Shown: positions 44,083 to 54,411 of the stretch, piece by piece
How positions within the stretch are numbered: the stretch's first letter is position 1
How the letters are laid out: the number at the start of each line of letters is the position of its first letter
Assembly: GCA_034440635.1 (NCBI GenBank)
Contig: JAOTON010001929.1
Span: forward strand, 2,245,001 to 2,309,000
Source of the DNA: Lepas anatifera
Taxonomy: Eukaryota > Arthropoda > Thecostraca > Lepadidae
Reading direction: 5' to 3'
Length of the DNA: 64,000 nucleotides
Notes under the pieces: model-generated
Seen by the model: the letters and a program-made list of their open reading frames with translations, nothing else
What the model was told of the DNA's origin: nothing
Databases searched by the model: none
Made by a program: the position numbers and the translations under genes

Positions 44083-45837
44083 ATATGTACATACAACCGG
44101 TTCCATACTGATTGGTAGGTACTACTGGTCCGGCTATTTTTCGTAGATATCTCAGGAACTATTTCACTCTCAAGAATGATTCTACCTCAGAATTGTGTGT
44201 ATTGACCGCGGCTATCCCTGGCATGCGTTCCTGCTATCTGATTGTATATAGTTACAAAACTACAGACAAAAACCGGTTTCGACCCGATTTGAGAACTGTA
44301 CTTGACTGTACTTGACTAACTGCACCTCCAAACTCTGGAACACCAATTGCAAACTTTCTTTCCAAGTATTCTTCTTTGTTTTCGTTTGCCGTTTTGCCCC
44401 TGTGAGCCTTTCCACCCCTATTTGTCGTTTTACATATCCTGGACTCCTGGAGATTCGTACTGCATGAAAATTAAATTGTTTGTGTAGCATGCCTACTGTC
44501 GGATCTATAGGCATAGGGCGATCCACCTCAATACCTAGAAGGGAGGGGCAACGAAGCTTCCCTCCCAAACGAGGTGAGTTCTATTTTTCCAATAATGTTT
44601 TTCATTTAAATTCGTTCCGCAAGACATACGTTAGCCTCGATTATCGAAAACGTAAAGCAACTGATGTTTTTACTCGTTTGTCGATGTTATATCATGTGTA
44701 TCCGTTTTTTGTAACTTTTCAAAAGTTGTACAACTTTTGGAACAGGTGGTCCAATGGGCTCTTGGCTCCTACCTCTCTGGTGACAATTTATTGTTCTGAA
44801 ATGTGACCTGAAAAAAGAGTGGAGTTTTGCAAGTTGCATTACCAAGTTTTTTATTTTCATTTTAGCGTGTGTTGCTGGTCATAATGGGTAAGATTTACTG
44901 GACCTCTCGCTATATTGTCCGTGGTGGGTATCATGAAAAGTGTGATTGCTTTTAACGAAATTTGTTTTAAATTTCTGCGATCTGTAAGACCTGCTGAGAA
45001 ACTTACAGAACAGATAGCAGCTTTACGTAGAGTTATTTCCACTTGTTCTGCTATTTATATGATCGTTTTAAAACATTATTTTTAAGGTCTGCCAATTATT
45101 CGAGGAAATCAGATGCATGCCACTGAATTACGCCATCAACCATGACAAACTGGAAACACGTTGAAGATTGCCGACAATCAAACGTCAGATGGATAAATTT
45201 ACCGCACTTCTAGATTACTTTATGATCGCTCAAAACGAAGCGATAAAAGTAATATACACAAATTATGTCGATTGCAAGCTTTAAATAGCTTTTAGGTGTT
45301 ACCTCCCGTGAATGTCCCCAGAAACAATTTCAGGAGTGCAACATTTTCTATAATATGTCAGTGCCCAGAATCTGACTGCCTTGATCTTGTTTCGGCTTGT
45401 TTATCTATTTCACATCCGACAGGTCATGTGCCAAATAACTGACGACAGGATTGTTTTTAAGGGAGTTTCCAATGGCCCAATCAGATGAATCGGAGCATGA
45501 TTGAAAAGTTCATGGTTTTTTCTTTTTTTGTCTCGGAATTTAGAAAACGTGTAAAATGTCTGGTCTGTCCTGTCAAATGGTCACAAGACATTAAATAACT
45601 GGTTGGGCCCCGGTAAACGGGGCTGCCTGCTGGTGCTTCACCTTGTGTATATCCCGTATATCAAAGCTACCTGCACATATTTTCAACGCTTTATCGTGAA
45701 CAGGCTTATGCATTCATATCATGTATACAATTTGGTGCAGTGAACTGTCGGTAGATCTGCATTTCTCTTAAAGCGACTGTTGCGAGCGAGGGTGCTGCTA
45801 TAGATACGATAAATGTCTTTAAGAAGTTCATCCGCAA
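44083..45837. other. Spacer, nothing recognised
   Basis: Several short open frames on both strands without recognisable domains. No bounded repeat was found. Confidence 0.4.
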
Positions 45838-46717
45838 TTATACATTAGGGTGCATCAAACGCCCCATGATTTTTATTTTTGATAAATTAGCTTCGCGGCC
45901 CGTCAAATTTTGTTGTTTCAGACATGAAAACCTCAAATCCCAAGTTTTTGGAAAATTTATATTGGGCTAGGGCTGCCACCTAGCGGTTAAAGTTTAATAA
46001 ATTAATGACTATGAAAAAAACGAGTAAGAAGTTTTGGTTGAGGTCCAACGATAATTTATGACGCAAATTCCTCTCAAGTGACAGATATCACCTTCAAAAT
46101 TTCCGGACCAATATTTCATCTTCCTTTTTCGTTATTTGTCGACAAATCATCCATTTTCTTCCATAGCGTTTCATAGTTTTTAGGAGTTCTCGCACGAGCT
46201 CCTCTCATTTCAGTTATCTACCGGAGCACAATGGGCGGCTCAGTTGGGATATTTCGTGAAAGAACCCAATCATTCATCGATCTGAGGTAGGTATTATTCC
46301 TATTACAATACAAGGCCAGATATACAATGCTGAGACCAAAACATCTTGATTCATCAATCTATTAAATACTTGAATGTTCCAGCTCAAGTACCTTGCATGA
46401 AAAGCACCTCTGTGGGAGCTAAGGTCATGTACGATTATTAACGCCAAGAGCCGATGTTTCCAAATTGTCACAATATGTCTTAGATTATTGTAATCATGTT
46501 ACTTTAGGTTATTGCTTATGTTATTTTTGTAGTTAACTTAACACCGATCTTTGGATAACAAATACAAAATTTGTATGAGACATTCATAGCACAACTCACG
46601 GCCTATTTGATTGATTTTTGGGGCTTATCGATGCACCAACTGCCAGGGTCATAAGGCATCGCCAACTCTTTCCCTTTTGGAATGGTTTCTCGGAAGCCAG
46701 CTTGCTCCTTGTTCAGG

Positions 46718-46790
46718 GAAGCCGCCGGGCCTTGAACCCGGGTCGGCTGCGTGGAAGCCAGCTACGCTGACCACTCCACTACCGCGCTCA
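46718..46790 (-). repeat. tRNA-Gly(TCC)-derived SINE head
   Basis: On the minus strand, GCGCGGTAGTGGAGTGGTCA (A box region) is followed by GTAGCTGGCTTCCACGCAGC (anticodon arm, TCC) and GACCCGGGTTCAAGGCCCGG (T arm, B box). It resembles tRNA-Gly(TCC), but the B box has AAGG for GATT and the acceptor stem does not close. A SINE or tRNA pseudogene is more likely than a working gene. Confidence 0.6.
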
Positions 46791-46877
46791 CAACCCATGG
46801 CCTCGACAACACGTCATGTTCATTTGCGCTAGTTTTGACTACTGATAGTCACACCTGACTGTTTCTTTTTCTAATAT

Positions 46878-47835
46878 TCACACAACCCCACTTTCTTGAG
46901 CACACAGATTACTCGTGTTTCGGTTTCCTTGAGCGTGGATCAGGCTGCCTTTTCCGTTTTTTTCGACCGCTTGCAGAATGTTCCGCAAGTGTCGCTTAGA
47001 CTGCGCTGTCGTTTGAAAGTCCGAGGCCATCTTTCCTCCCCTTACGGCGGTATCATTGGGAACATGTATGGCCCTGGGCTTTACCCTAGATGCTTGGTAG
47101 GTAGACGAGTCGGGCCCGTCACTGACATTCAGCTCTAGGAACCCGGTGTCCAGCTTCAGGAGTCTGAATTTAGACCACGATTCAGGTTCAGCCAGGTCTA
47201 CCAACTTAGTCTCTTTGCTCAAACTCTGCAAAAACATGGTTTCCCGGACCCACTTCCTTGACGACTGAGAGATACCTCGGGTATGATCTTGAGCTTCACC
47301 ACCAGAAAACGTTTTGCAAGCTGACTTCGTACAGACTGAGATGTCAAGCTGCTGAAAAGAGCAAGGGAACCATCTCTAAGGTTAAGTACCGCTGATGGCT
47401 GAAAGCCAGCAGTGCACCGGTGCCAACAACTTCGTTCACTAAGTCCCCATAACAGGACAAGTGCTGGTTAAGATTCAGATTATGTCATGGGGAATCCACT
47501 GCGTCCTGGCATATCATCCATTACAAGCCATAGATGGAGGTGATGAAGGTCCCGAACCGCCAAACCTTTGACACAAGTTCCTGCGTTGGGGCTTTTTCGT
47601 CTTGAACGTTGGGAATGTGGTGCTCGGACGTGCATATTTTCATCGCATAAGGCAGGCTGCTCATCCATCTAGCTCTATGCATTGCTCCTAAGCGTCGAAA
47701 ATATACATCTGGATTATTTGAGCCAAGGAAAGTAATTCCTAGTTCTCTGAACTCGTGGTCATCACTGCTCTGTTTCAGACTGACAGTTTGAAGAAGGTTC
47801 TCTTTAAGTTCCGTCAGGAACGGGCGACTTTCTGG
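46878..47835 (-). pseudogene. Decayed transposase-like gene (HRARWM / VNDTAVRG family)
   Basis: Minus-strand reading in shifting frames gives DDHEFRELGITFLG, then FRRLGAMHRARWMSSLPYAM, and, further on, VPNDTAVRGGKMASDFQTTA and HLRNILQAVEK. From memory these match, in order, an uncharacterised protein family common in arthropods and other invertebrates (typical motifs HHARWMAKAIY and VNDTAERGVK...LQVVE). Multiple stops and frameshifts separate the blocks, so it is not functional. It lies inside the element at 45846-48932, which ties this family to a mobile element with TIRs and an 8-bp duplication. The HRARWM block parallels HQARWL in the ORF2 product at 27749-29095, suggesting distant kinship. 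Confidence 0.72.
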
Positions 47836-48940
47836 TGAAGTTGAGTTTATTTGAAAGATAAACTCAACCGTCTTTCATATTTCGCTTATTTTGATAAAGA
47901 ATCAATTTCGAAAGATTGCTCATCTTTTTGGCCTGTTTTTTCTTCAATGTATAATGAATGTAAGTCGGTTTTTGTTAGAATTATTGGTTAGGCAAGCAGA
48001 ATTTCTCGATATCGAGTTTGTTGAAAACACTGACGTGGACTTTTCCCCCGATTTAGTGCCTGTCCCCAGATCAGAGCAGAGCCTTGTTCTGCCGATCTTG
48101 GATTTGGATGCAGGCGGCTGATCAATGACCTGTGTTCGACCCTGTTGTGGCAAACACCATGTTCACCACTGCGTCTGAGTACTCCCGCTGCTCAAGAAGC
48201 TCAACCGTCAAATTCGATATGGGGGAGCCGTATTTTCCATTTGTTCTCTTACTCTACCACGGTGTAACCAGCCATTTGATTCCATGTCCGCTCCCCACAA
48301 CTTGTCTTCGTCTTTCTTCGTTCTTAGCCTTGTGTGTACGGAAGGCATCAGATTACGGTAAAACGGTGGTTTATCACCCAAAAAATTAGCTGCAGGCAGG
48401 ACCAATGTCCTCAATGAATAAAAACAGATGAACAGAAACCAATATAAAATTGAATTTTCGGCCGGCAGGTGGTGCCATAAAAAGAAATCCAAAATGCATG
48501 AAATCCTTCTCGTAAGTACCCTGAGGTCGATTCAGCAAAATCTCGTTTCAACTGGACCAAAATACAAAATGATTCTGTCCACACATTTAATAAAACAAAT
48601 TGTAAAAAAACTGTCAAAATTGATTTTTTCACCGCTAGGAGGCATCCCTAAAAGATGTCTAAAACCCATGAAATTGGGCATGCGTGTGCTTTTAGACCAG
48701 CACAACAGTGTTTGGTCACAAAACAGACCACTAATAAAATAAAACGACGTCTGAGGTCAATCCAAAGTATACCCAAAAATGGTCAAAACTGAAAACTTTG
48801 GCCGCTAGGTGGCACACCTATCCCCTTTCGAAATGTCAAAATATTTCATATTTGGAATTACTAGGTCCAAGGCGAGAAATTGGGCCGGGCCGCGTAGCTA
48901 ATTTCAAAAGTCGGGGCGTTTGATGCACCCTATTATACAT

Positions 48941-49470
48941 GCTCTGAGACAACCTGAACTAACAAAATAAATTACTTAAAGGGCGTACACCTCATTGTCG
49001 AAATTCTAAAAAGGGATAACTATAGACAAAATAGTTTGAAATATCTGGATTTTCCACCTTGGATCACTTTACAAAAAAATATTTCCTCTTCCTTTACTAC
49101 CCTGGGTTGACCTAGCAATCGGGTGTAATTGCAAGTCTGGCTGATTGCAGCACCTGAGGCTATGTCATTTGTTAACATTTATTTCGCAGCACGCGATGGC
49201 AGATGGAAATTGATTCCTTCGTGTTCTGAAACCTTAAAATAGACCCTTTCATTTTTTAACTTTAAAGCGTGCGTAAATTTTGTACGGAGAGCTTTAAGAT
49301 AAATGAAATATGCCAATAGTGGTTTCTCAACACGCTGTTCAAAATTGTATCTCAGTTCAAAACTAATTATCAAAGTGGGACGCCGACTTTCATTTAGGTC
49401 AATTTAATTGTGAGGTGTTCGATAAGGGAAATTAACGAAATATCCATTACGCAATGATAGTTTGATACTT
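48941..49470. other. Spacer with a partial repeat shared with 7640-7740
   Basis: 49310-49385 (GTGGTTTCTCAACACGCTGT, then CAGTTCAAAAC and GTGGGAC) is the inverse of 7640-7720. No gene is seen. Confidence 0.45.
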
Positions 49471-49474
49471 TTAA

Positions 49475-50503
49475 CCTTCACCCCACCGGGGGCCATCGAT
49501 GGCCCCCCTAAGGTTTTTCCGGGATAGCAGAAAAACGAAGAGGCGCAGCACCGCGGTTGAGGGCTCTACCTCTCACTGCATTATTTTGCCACCATCCCTG
49601 AAATTTTTGACCCCGGGTCACCCAAGGTCAGGTCACCAGACGAGGTCAACCAAGGTCACCTCACTTCAACTTTAGAGCTCTGTAAGAGCTACATTTCGAA
49701 AACGATCGATTTGAAACATCCTACACTTTATGGCCCCTCCGGGTCTACAAGATGTATATCCGGGATTTTTCGATTTCGTGCCCTGAGGTCAGGTCACGAG
49801 GTGACCTCTCCCATTGAAAAAGCATGGGAAAAGCTGTCTTATGATCTAAAAGTCACAAAAACGATTGAAAATGCTCAGCTTGATCAGAACAGCGTTCTTG
49901 GACACCCTTTCACAGATTCCAGGGGCCATATTTGCCCTTTGACCTCTCCAAGGTCATCCAAGGTCACCAGAGGTCAAAAACAATATTTTGACAATAACTT
50001 TTGACCTAATTAAGCTAGAGCGGTGAAACAAACACCATCGTGTTTATCTTGTCACTGGCTTTCATTTGGTATACGGCAAGGTCACTTTTTGACCTTTCGT
50101 GACCTCAGGTCATATTAGGTCACGAGGTGACCTCTGGAGGTCAAACCACTGGCGGGAGGTCTTAACGTTCCACATAGCGGAAAAAGGACTGGCAATTTCC
50201 TAGCAAATGTACTTTACCAGACCTCAATAGCTCTAATGGCATAAGAGTTATGCCCAGTTTGCTTAAGCATTGCATATTTGAGTGAAAATAGCCGATCTTG
50301 ACCTAATTTGACCTCTGGAGGTCAAGCCATTGACCTGAGCACTAAAAGATGTGAAGTAATTTCTTACTGAATTCACGCGAGCTTTCTATTGCACTTTGCA
50401 GATTTGCGCTAACGCCCATATTTTCGGAGTTAGACGGGGGCTATCGATGCCCTCCGGTGGAGCGAAGGTGGCGCTGGACTTGGACTTGGCGGTGGGGCGC
50501 GGG
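49475..50503 (+). mobile_element. TTAA element, family G (1029 bp)
   Basis: TTAA at 49471-49474 and 50504-50507. Left terminus CCTTCACCCCACCGGGGG; right terminus reads inward CCCGCGCCCCACCG. The left subterminal palindrome is GGGGGCCATCGATGGCCCCC; on the right the match is partial (GGGGGCTATCGATGCCCTCC). AGGTTTTTCC takes the place of CGGGTTTTTC. The interior has many AGGTCA sites, for example CACGAGGTGACCTCTGGAGG near 50115. Non-coding. Confidence 0.85.
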
Positions 50504-50823
50504 TTAAGAAAAGCGACGGAATCAGCCCCGGCAATAAGTGATGCCTCGATAAGTGACATCGGCCAGTAAATATTTAATCAGTATATCTTTAATTTATTTT
50601 AAAATATATTTCGTTTCACTCTGGCTAAGGGGCAACTACTCATCCCAACCGTAAAGACTCAAAATCTGTATGCCCACTTTTATTTTTTGTTAATGCAGCC
50701 TGAAAAATTTTGAAATCATTTTGTCAATGCATAGATAACATTATACCTGGATTTGGAACCACATTTACTGTTGTCTATGTCTACTACCATTAAATTCCAG
50801 GTCTACTGTTATACATGGCCAAT

Positions 50824-51095
50824 CATACGCGGATCCAGGATTGCCGATCGGGGGGCACGTCCCGGGGGAGGACGCCATCCGGACCAGGGGGCGCCACTTT
50901 TGACCGGAAAAACCTATCAGGTGGGCGCCAAATCCTGTCGGTGGGCGCCGATTTTCGCATCCTAGGGGAGGGGTGGGAAGCGACATTTCGGGGGGCGCTA
51001 TCGACCTTTCAGGGGAGCGCCGTGACCATTTCAGGGGGCACCGAGGGTCGATCGGGGGGGCACGTGCCTCCTTTGCCCCCCTGGATCCGCCTATG
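50824..51095 (+). mobile_element. hAT-like MITE, family B copy 3, perfect 8-bp TSD
   Basis: Starts CATACGCGGATCCAGG and ends CCCCTGGATCCGCCTATG. TGGCCAAT is exact at 50816-50823 and 51096-51103. The interior is GC-rich with repeated GGGCGCC blocks. Open frames through it are composition artefacts. Confidence 0.92.
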
Positions 51096-51103
51096 TGGCC
51101 AAT

Positions 51104-52160
51104 ATTATCAAAATAGTTTTTAAAGACAATTTGAGAGCCACTGGCTCCTCTCTACGGACAACGATATTTGAAAATTTCGCTGAACTTTTAAACATGTTTT
51201 TTTCTGAACCAAAATTTACTGGGCCGTTCTCATGTATTGGGGTCATCTTAGAATCAAGTGCGTCGAAAAACCTGCCCGTGATCATGCAGCCGCAGCAGAA
51301 CTCTTTTTCCGAATACGGCTAAAAACGCACACAGATAGGGAGTGATAGCACATAGAAAGTCAGTACATGGATTGCGAGATCAATACACGAGGGCTTCACC
51401 TGGGACGTCATATCACAGGAACGTCTAACCACCGCTATTTCATCAGTGACTTGTGTCAGTTATTATTCACGCCATTTGGAAAGAAGGTTTCAGTTCCAAA
51501 ATTCCAACCTGGAACTGGCCAATCGTTTGCATTGTCCACACCAAAACAATTTGAAAGTGACATGATGACATTACCATTGTATCTGAATAAATTCTTGGCC
51601 GATTTCATGGATGCCAATTTGAAGCGAGATGCACCCATCCGAACGGCGTCTTTGCTGCAGTTCGATCGCGGCCAAAAATGTCCCAAAAATCGTGTATCAG
51701 ACGAATTCAGAAACTATTACTGTTGCATTTTTCCACCATTGCATGTTGAAAGGGACACAGCAGCGGACATTGAAAGCATCATTGAAAGTTTTGCATCATC
51801 AAAAGCTCCAGCACAACCAGAATATAGGCCTGGTACGATTTGATCCCCTTTCGGTTTTTGCGAATAATTCCGAATTGATTCAAATGAAAGATGCGTCACT
51901 TTGCATGCTTCTCAAGTGATGACTTTGAAGAAAAACTATGGCCAAAACTTACCTCAAATGAGGTCAACGACTTATTACGTCATTTCCCAGCCCGTGTAAC
52001 GCGATTTTGTTATTCAAAACAAGGCCTACAGAGCCTGGATGTAACACAGCTCATAGACTTTGCTTCTAGAACAGCCTCTAGACAAGTTTCTAAGCATCAT
52101 TCAAAAGTTATTGAAAATATTCCGGTTAGGTTGCATTGCATATAAAAACCGATTAAGCCT
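51104..52160 (+). pseudogene. Block of broken open frames, origin unknown
   Basis: Three plus-strand frames follow one another: 51367-51843 (158 codons, starts MDCEINTRGLHLGRH), 51629-51919 and 51891-52145 (84 codons). The composition is protein-like (for example FIPPLHVERD-type and DLLRHFPARVTRFCYSKQGL stretches), and frames change at overlaps, as expected for a decaying coding sequence. I recognise no domain. It lies between a MITE and the end of LINE relic no. 2. It might be part of another transposon or a lost host gene. Confidence 0.35.
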
Positions 52161-52543
52161 TTCTTCACAAATCACATCATCAGTTATTTGCAATTGCGTC
52201 AGGTCCTGTTGATTTGTGGGGCTGTAACTTATTCAGTTCATGTAGCACATCTCGTTCAGAGACCACAAGGGCGTCTATTTCCGGTTCAGGGGAGTCAGGG
52301 AGATCAGCAATAACTATCTCCGGCTCTACGATATCTAATGTTGATTGTGCTGCAAAATAGGAGTTTAACATGTTTGCCTTCTGCTCATTGTCGTTGACCA
52401 TGGTTTCATTTGTTTCATTAAAGGAGGTATTTATTTAGTGATTATACGGCTAGTGAGTTCTTGCAAAGTAGACTGATATTTGTGTGGGCTGCTTTTATAC
52501 TGAAGAAGTTGATTTGTTTTTTAGAGTAAATATTGGTTTTTAA

Positions 52544-53393
52544 CACGCGCATTGACGGGGGTCTGAGCCACCTTCGCTTTGACGAGGGGGCGGGTACCCG
52601 CCCCCACCCCCCTAACATCTCGGGAACCACGGTAGGTTGCGAAAAACAATAAACGGCGTTGGGTAGCCCATCCATGTCTCCATCGAAAATAATTCAACCA
52701 TTTCTTGTCAGGTCACATTTAAGGTCACGAGAGGTTAAACATGCCGTAATAGGGATAACATGTAAATTAAGTTTTTTGGTCATTGCATCTGAACAAGTAA
52801 AGATAGAGCAAAACGACTTGAACTATTTAAATCCTCGCAGCAAGCCGAATCGAATGATATATATTTTGACCTTGCTAGGGCAAATCAAGGATTTGAACCT
52901 GACCTGAGGACAGGTCAGACTCAAATTATATAAATTGCATATCATTAGAACCGCACAGCCAAGGCGAGTCTAATGCAGCTAAAATAAACGCTCTATCACT
53001 ATCCGTTACTGAGTTATACAGTAAAAAACATTTTCCCATGTAATTCCAATGGAGAGGTCATGCCTCGTGCCTGACCTTAGGTCATCGATATCAAAAATAA
53101 CGGAACAAGTTTAAGAGAAATCGGTGGGTCCATTATTTGATGAGTTTCAATCGGATAAGTTCAACCTGCTCCGACTTATGCTATCTTCAACTTTTTTGAG
53201 GTTAGGTCACTTGACCTGTACTGGTGACCTGACCTAAAATGACCTAACCTTAAAATTTTCACAGAAGTTGTAAAAATAATTAGGGAAAAGGTATGACAAG
53301 TACGGCGGCGCCACGCGCCGCTGTTTAGCTCCTATCTCCGAAAAACCCGAGGGAGGGCGGGTGCCCGCCCCTCCCCCACCGTCAATGCGCGTG
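52544..53393 (-). mobile_element. TTAA element, family A copy 2 (850 bp), inserted in LINE relic no. 2
   Basis: TTAA at 52540-52543 and 53394-53397. Both ends are CACGCGCATTGACGGGGG or a close match. It is the inverse of 8874-9712, with the GGCGGGTACCCGCC palindrome at the left and GGCGGGTGCCCGCC at the right, a GGCGGCG-type hairpin near the right, and an AGGTCA-rich interior. Non-coding. Removing it rejoins the LINE frame. Confidence 0.9.
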
Positions 53394-54097
53394 TTAAATT
53401 GTCGTAGGTCGTTTGTGACCCTATCCCGCTCTGACCGCCACCTATGCCACGCAATATTTATTTCAGGATGGTTCCGGTCTTTATACTTGTTTTGAAACTT
53501 TTTGGCTTGTTTGATTAACCTATCTTGTTTTCTCATCGCTGATTTCAGAGATTTTGTCACCCATGGTTTATCTTTTGAGTTGATAGTGATAGTTTTTAAA
53601 GGAATTAGCTGCTGCGGGTGCATTTTTCAATGTGTTTGTGAACAAGTTCACTGCAGTGTTAATGTCTTTGTCTATTATGTCCTGCCATTCTGTTGTGAGA
53701 ATGTTGGTCAGTCGTTGCACGTCTAGCTTACTGTAGTCCCATATTGTTTTATGGTTTGTCGTCGGGGTAGCTATTCTTTTTATCGAAACAAAGATTGGAA
53801 AATGATCACGCGCAGAAAAAGATGACAGGACACCACCGCGCCGCTTGAGATCAATTGATTGTTATCAACAAAACATAGGTCACGCAAATGACCTGTGTGT
53901 ATGAGTGTTCTAAAATAGTATTTTACACATTCTGCTTGATAATAATTTTTTTTCAGCTGTATGACTTCTCGTTTTAGATATAAGGCATTAATGCACACAT
54001 TTAGAATTTGATCATACAGCGATGTATTCTGATTTTTACGATCAATATTTAGCGTTTGATGCCGGATTGTGGGCAGAGCTTTATCAGTCAGCTGATT

Positions 54098-54352
54098 CAT
54101 AGGCGGATCCAGGATTGCCGATCGGGGGGGCACCTTCCCGGGGGGCGCCATCCGGACCGGGGGGCGCCATCTGGACCAGGGGCGCCACTTATGACCGGCA
54201 AAAGCTTTTAGGTGGGCGCCAAATCCTATCGGTGGGCGCCGACTTTTGCTTCCTGGGGGGGTGGGAAGCGACATTTCAGGGGGGCGCCATCGACCTTTCA
54301 GGGGGCGCCGAGGGTCGATCGGGGGGCACGTGCCCCCCTGGATCCGCCTATG
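54098..54352 (+). mobile_element. hAT-like MITE, family B copy 1, perfect 8-bp TSD, in LINE relic no. 2
   Basis: Starts CATAGGCGGATCCAGG and ends CCCTGGATCCGCCTATG. AGCTGATT is exact at 54090-54097 and 54353-54360. GC-rich and non-coding. Same family as 50824 and 41067. Confidence 0.93.
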
Positions 54353-54411
54353 AGCTGATTGTGGGTTCTGCGAGCGAGAAGAAATCGCTCGCGGAAACGC
54401 TGCATGTACAG

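Larger units (their letters stand above)
45846..48932 (-). mobile_element. 3087-bp DNA transposon relic, TAG...CTA termini, perfect 8-bp TSD
   Basis: The left end is TAGGGTGCATCAAACGCCCC, the right end read inward is the same 20 bases, and inside both lies AAATTAGCT(T/A)CGCGGCCCG. TTATACAT is exact at 45838-45845 and 48933-48940. The interior holds a decayed minus-strand transposase-like gene (46878-47835) and a tRNA-derived SINE (46718). Copies of a CCGCTAGGTGGCA-like motif occur near both ends (45980, 48470, 48640 and 48815). It resembles 27093-30482 in TAG...CTA ends and duplication length, but the TIR sequences differ. Confidence 0.88.
52165..54411 (-). pseudogene. CR1/L2-like LINE relic no. 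2 (endonuclease end and linker), split by two insertions
   Basis: Read on the minus strand from 54411 downwards. DLCFVDNNQLISSGAVVS and, one frame over, SFSARDHFPIFVSI (53780-53840) give the C-terminal part of an APE endonuclease, whose DHFP corresponds to the SDH motif. KDKPWVTKSLKSAMRKQDRL and the region up to NDLRQF (53400-53623) form the linker. After removal of 52544-53393, the frame resumes with KNQYLL and, later, DNEQKANMLNSYFAAQSTLD and VLHELNKLQPHKSTGPDAI (52180-52401), the start of the RT domain. Two later insertions interrupt it: TTAA element A2 (52544-53393) and MITE B1 (54098-54352). Several stops and frameshifts are present. Family assignment rests on remembered CR1/L2 motifs. 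Confidence 0.82.

Noticed and set aside
46718..46790. Functional tRNA-Gly(TCC) gene
   Set aside because: The B box departs from GGTTCGANTCC, the anticodon stem has a mismatch and the acceptor stem does not pair. A SINE is more likely.
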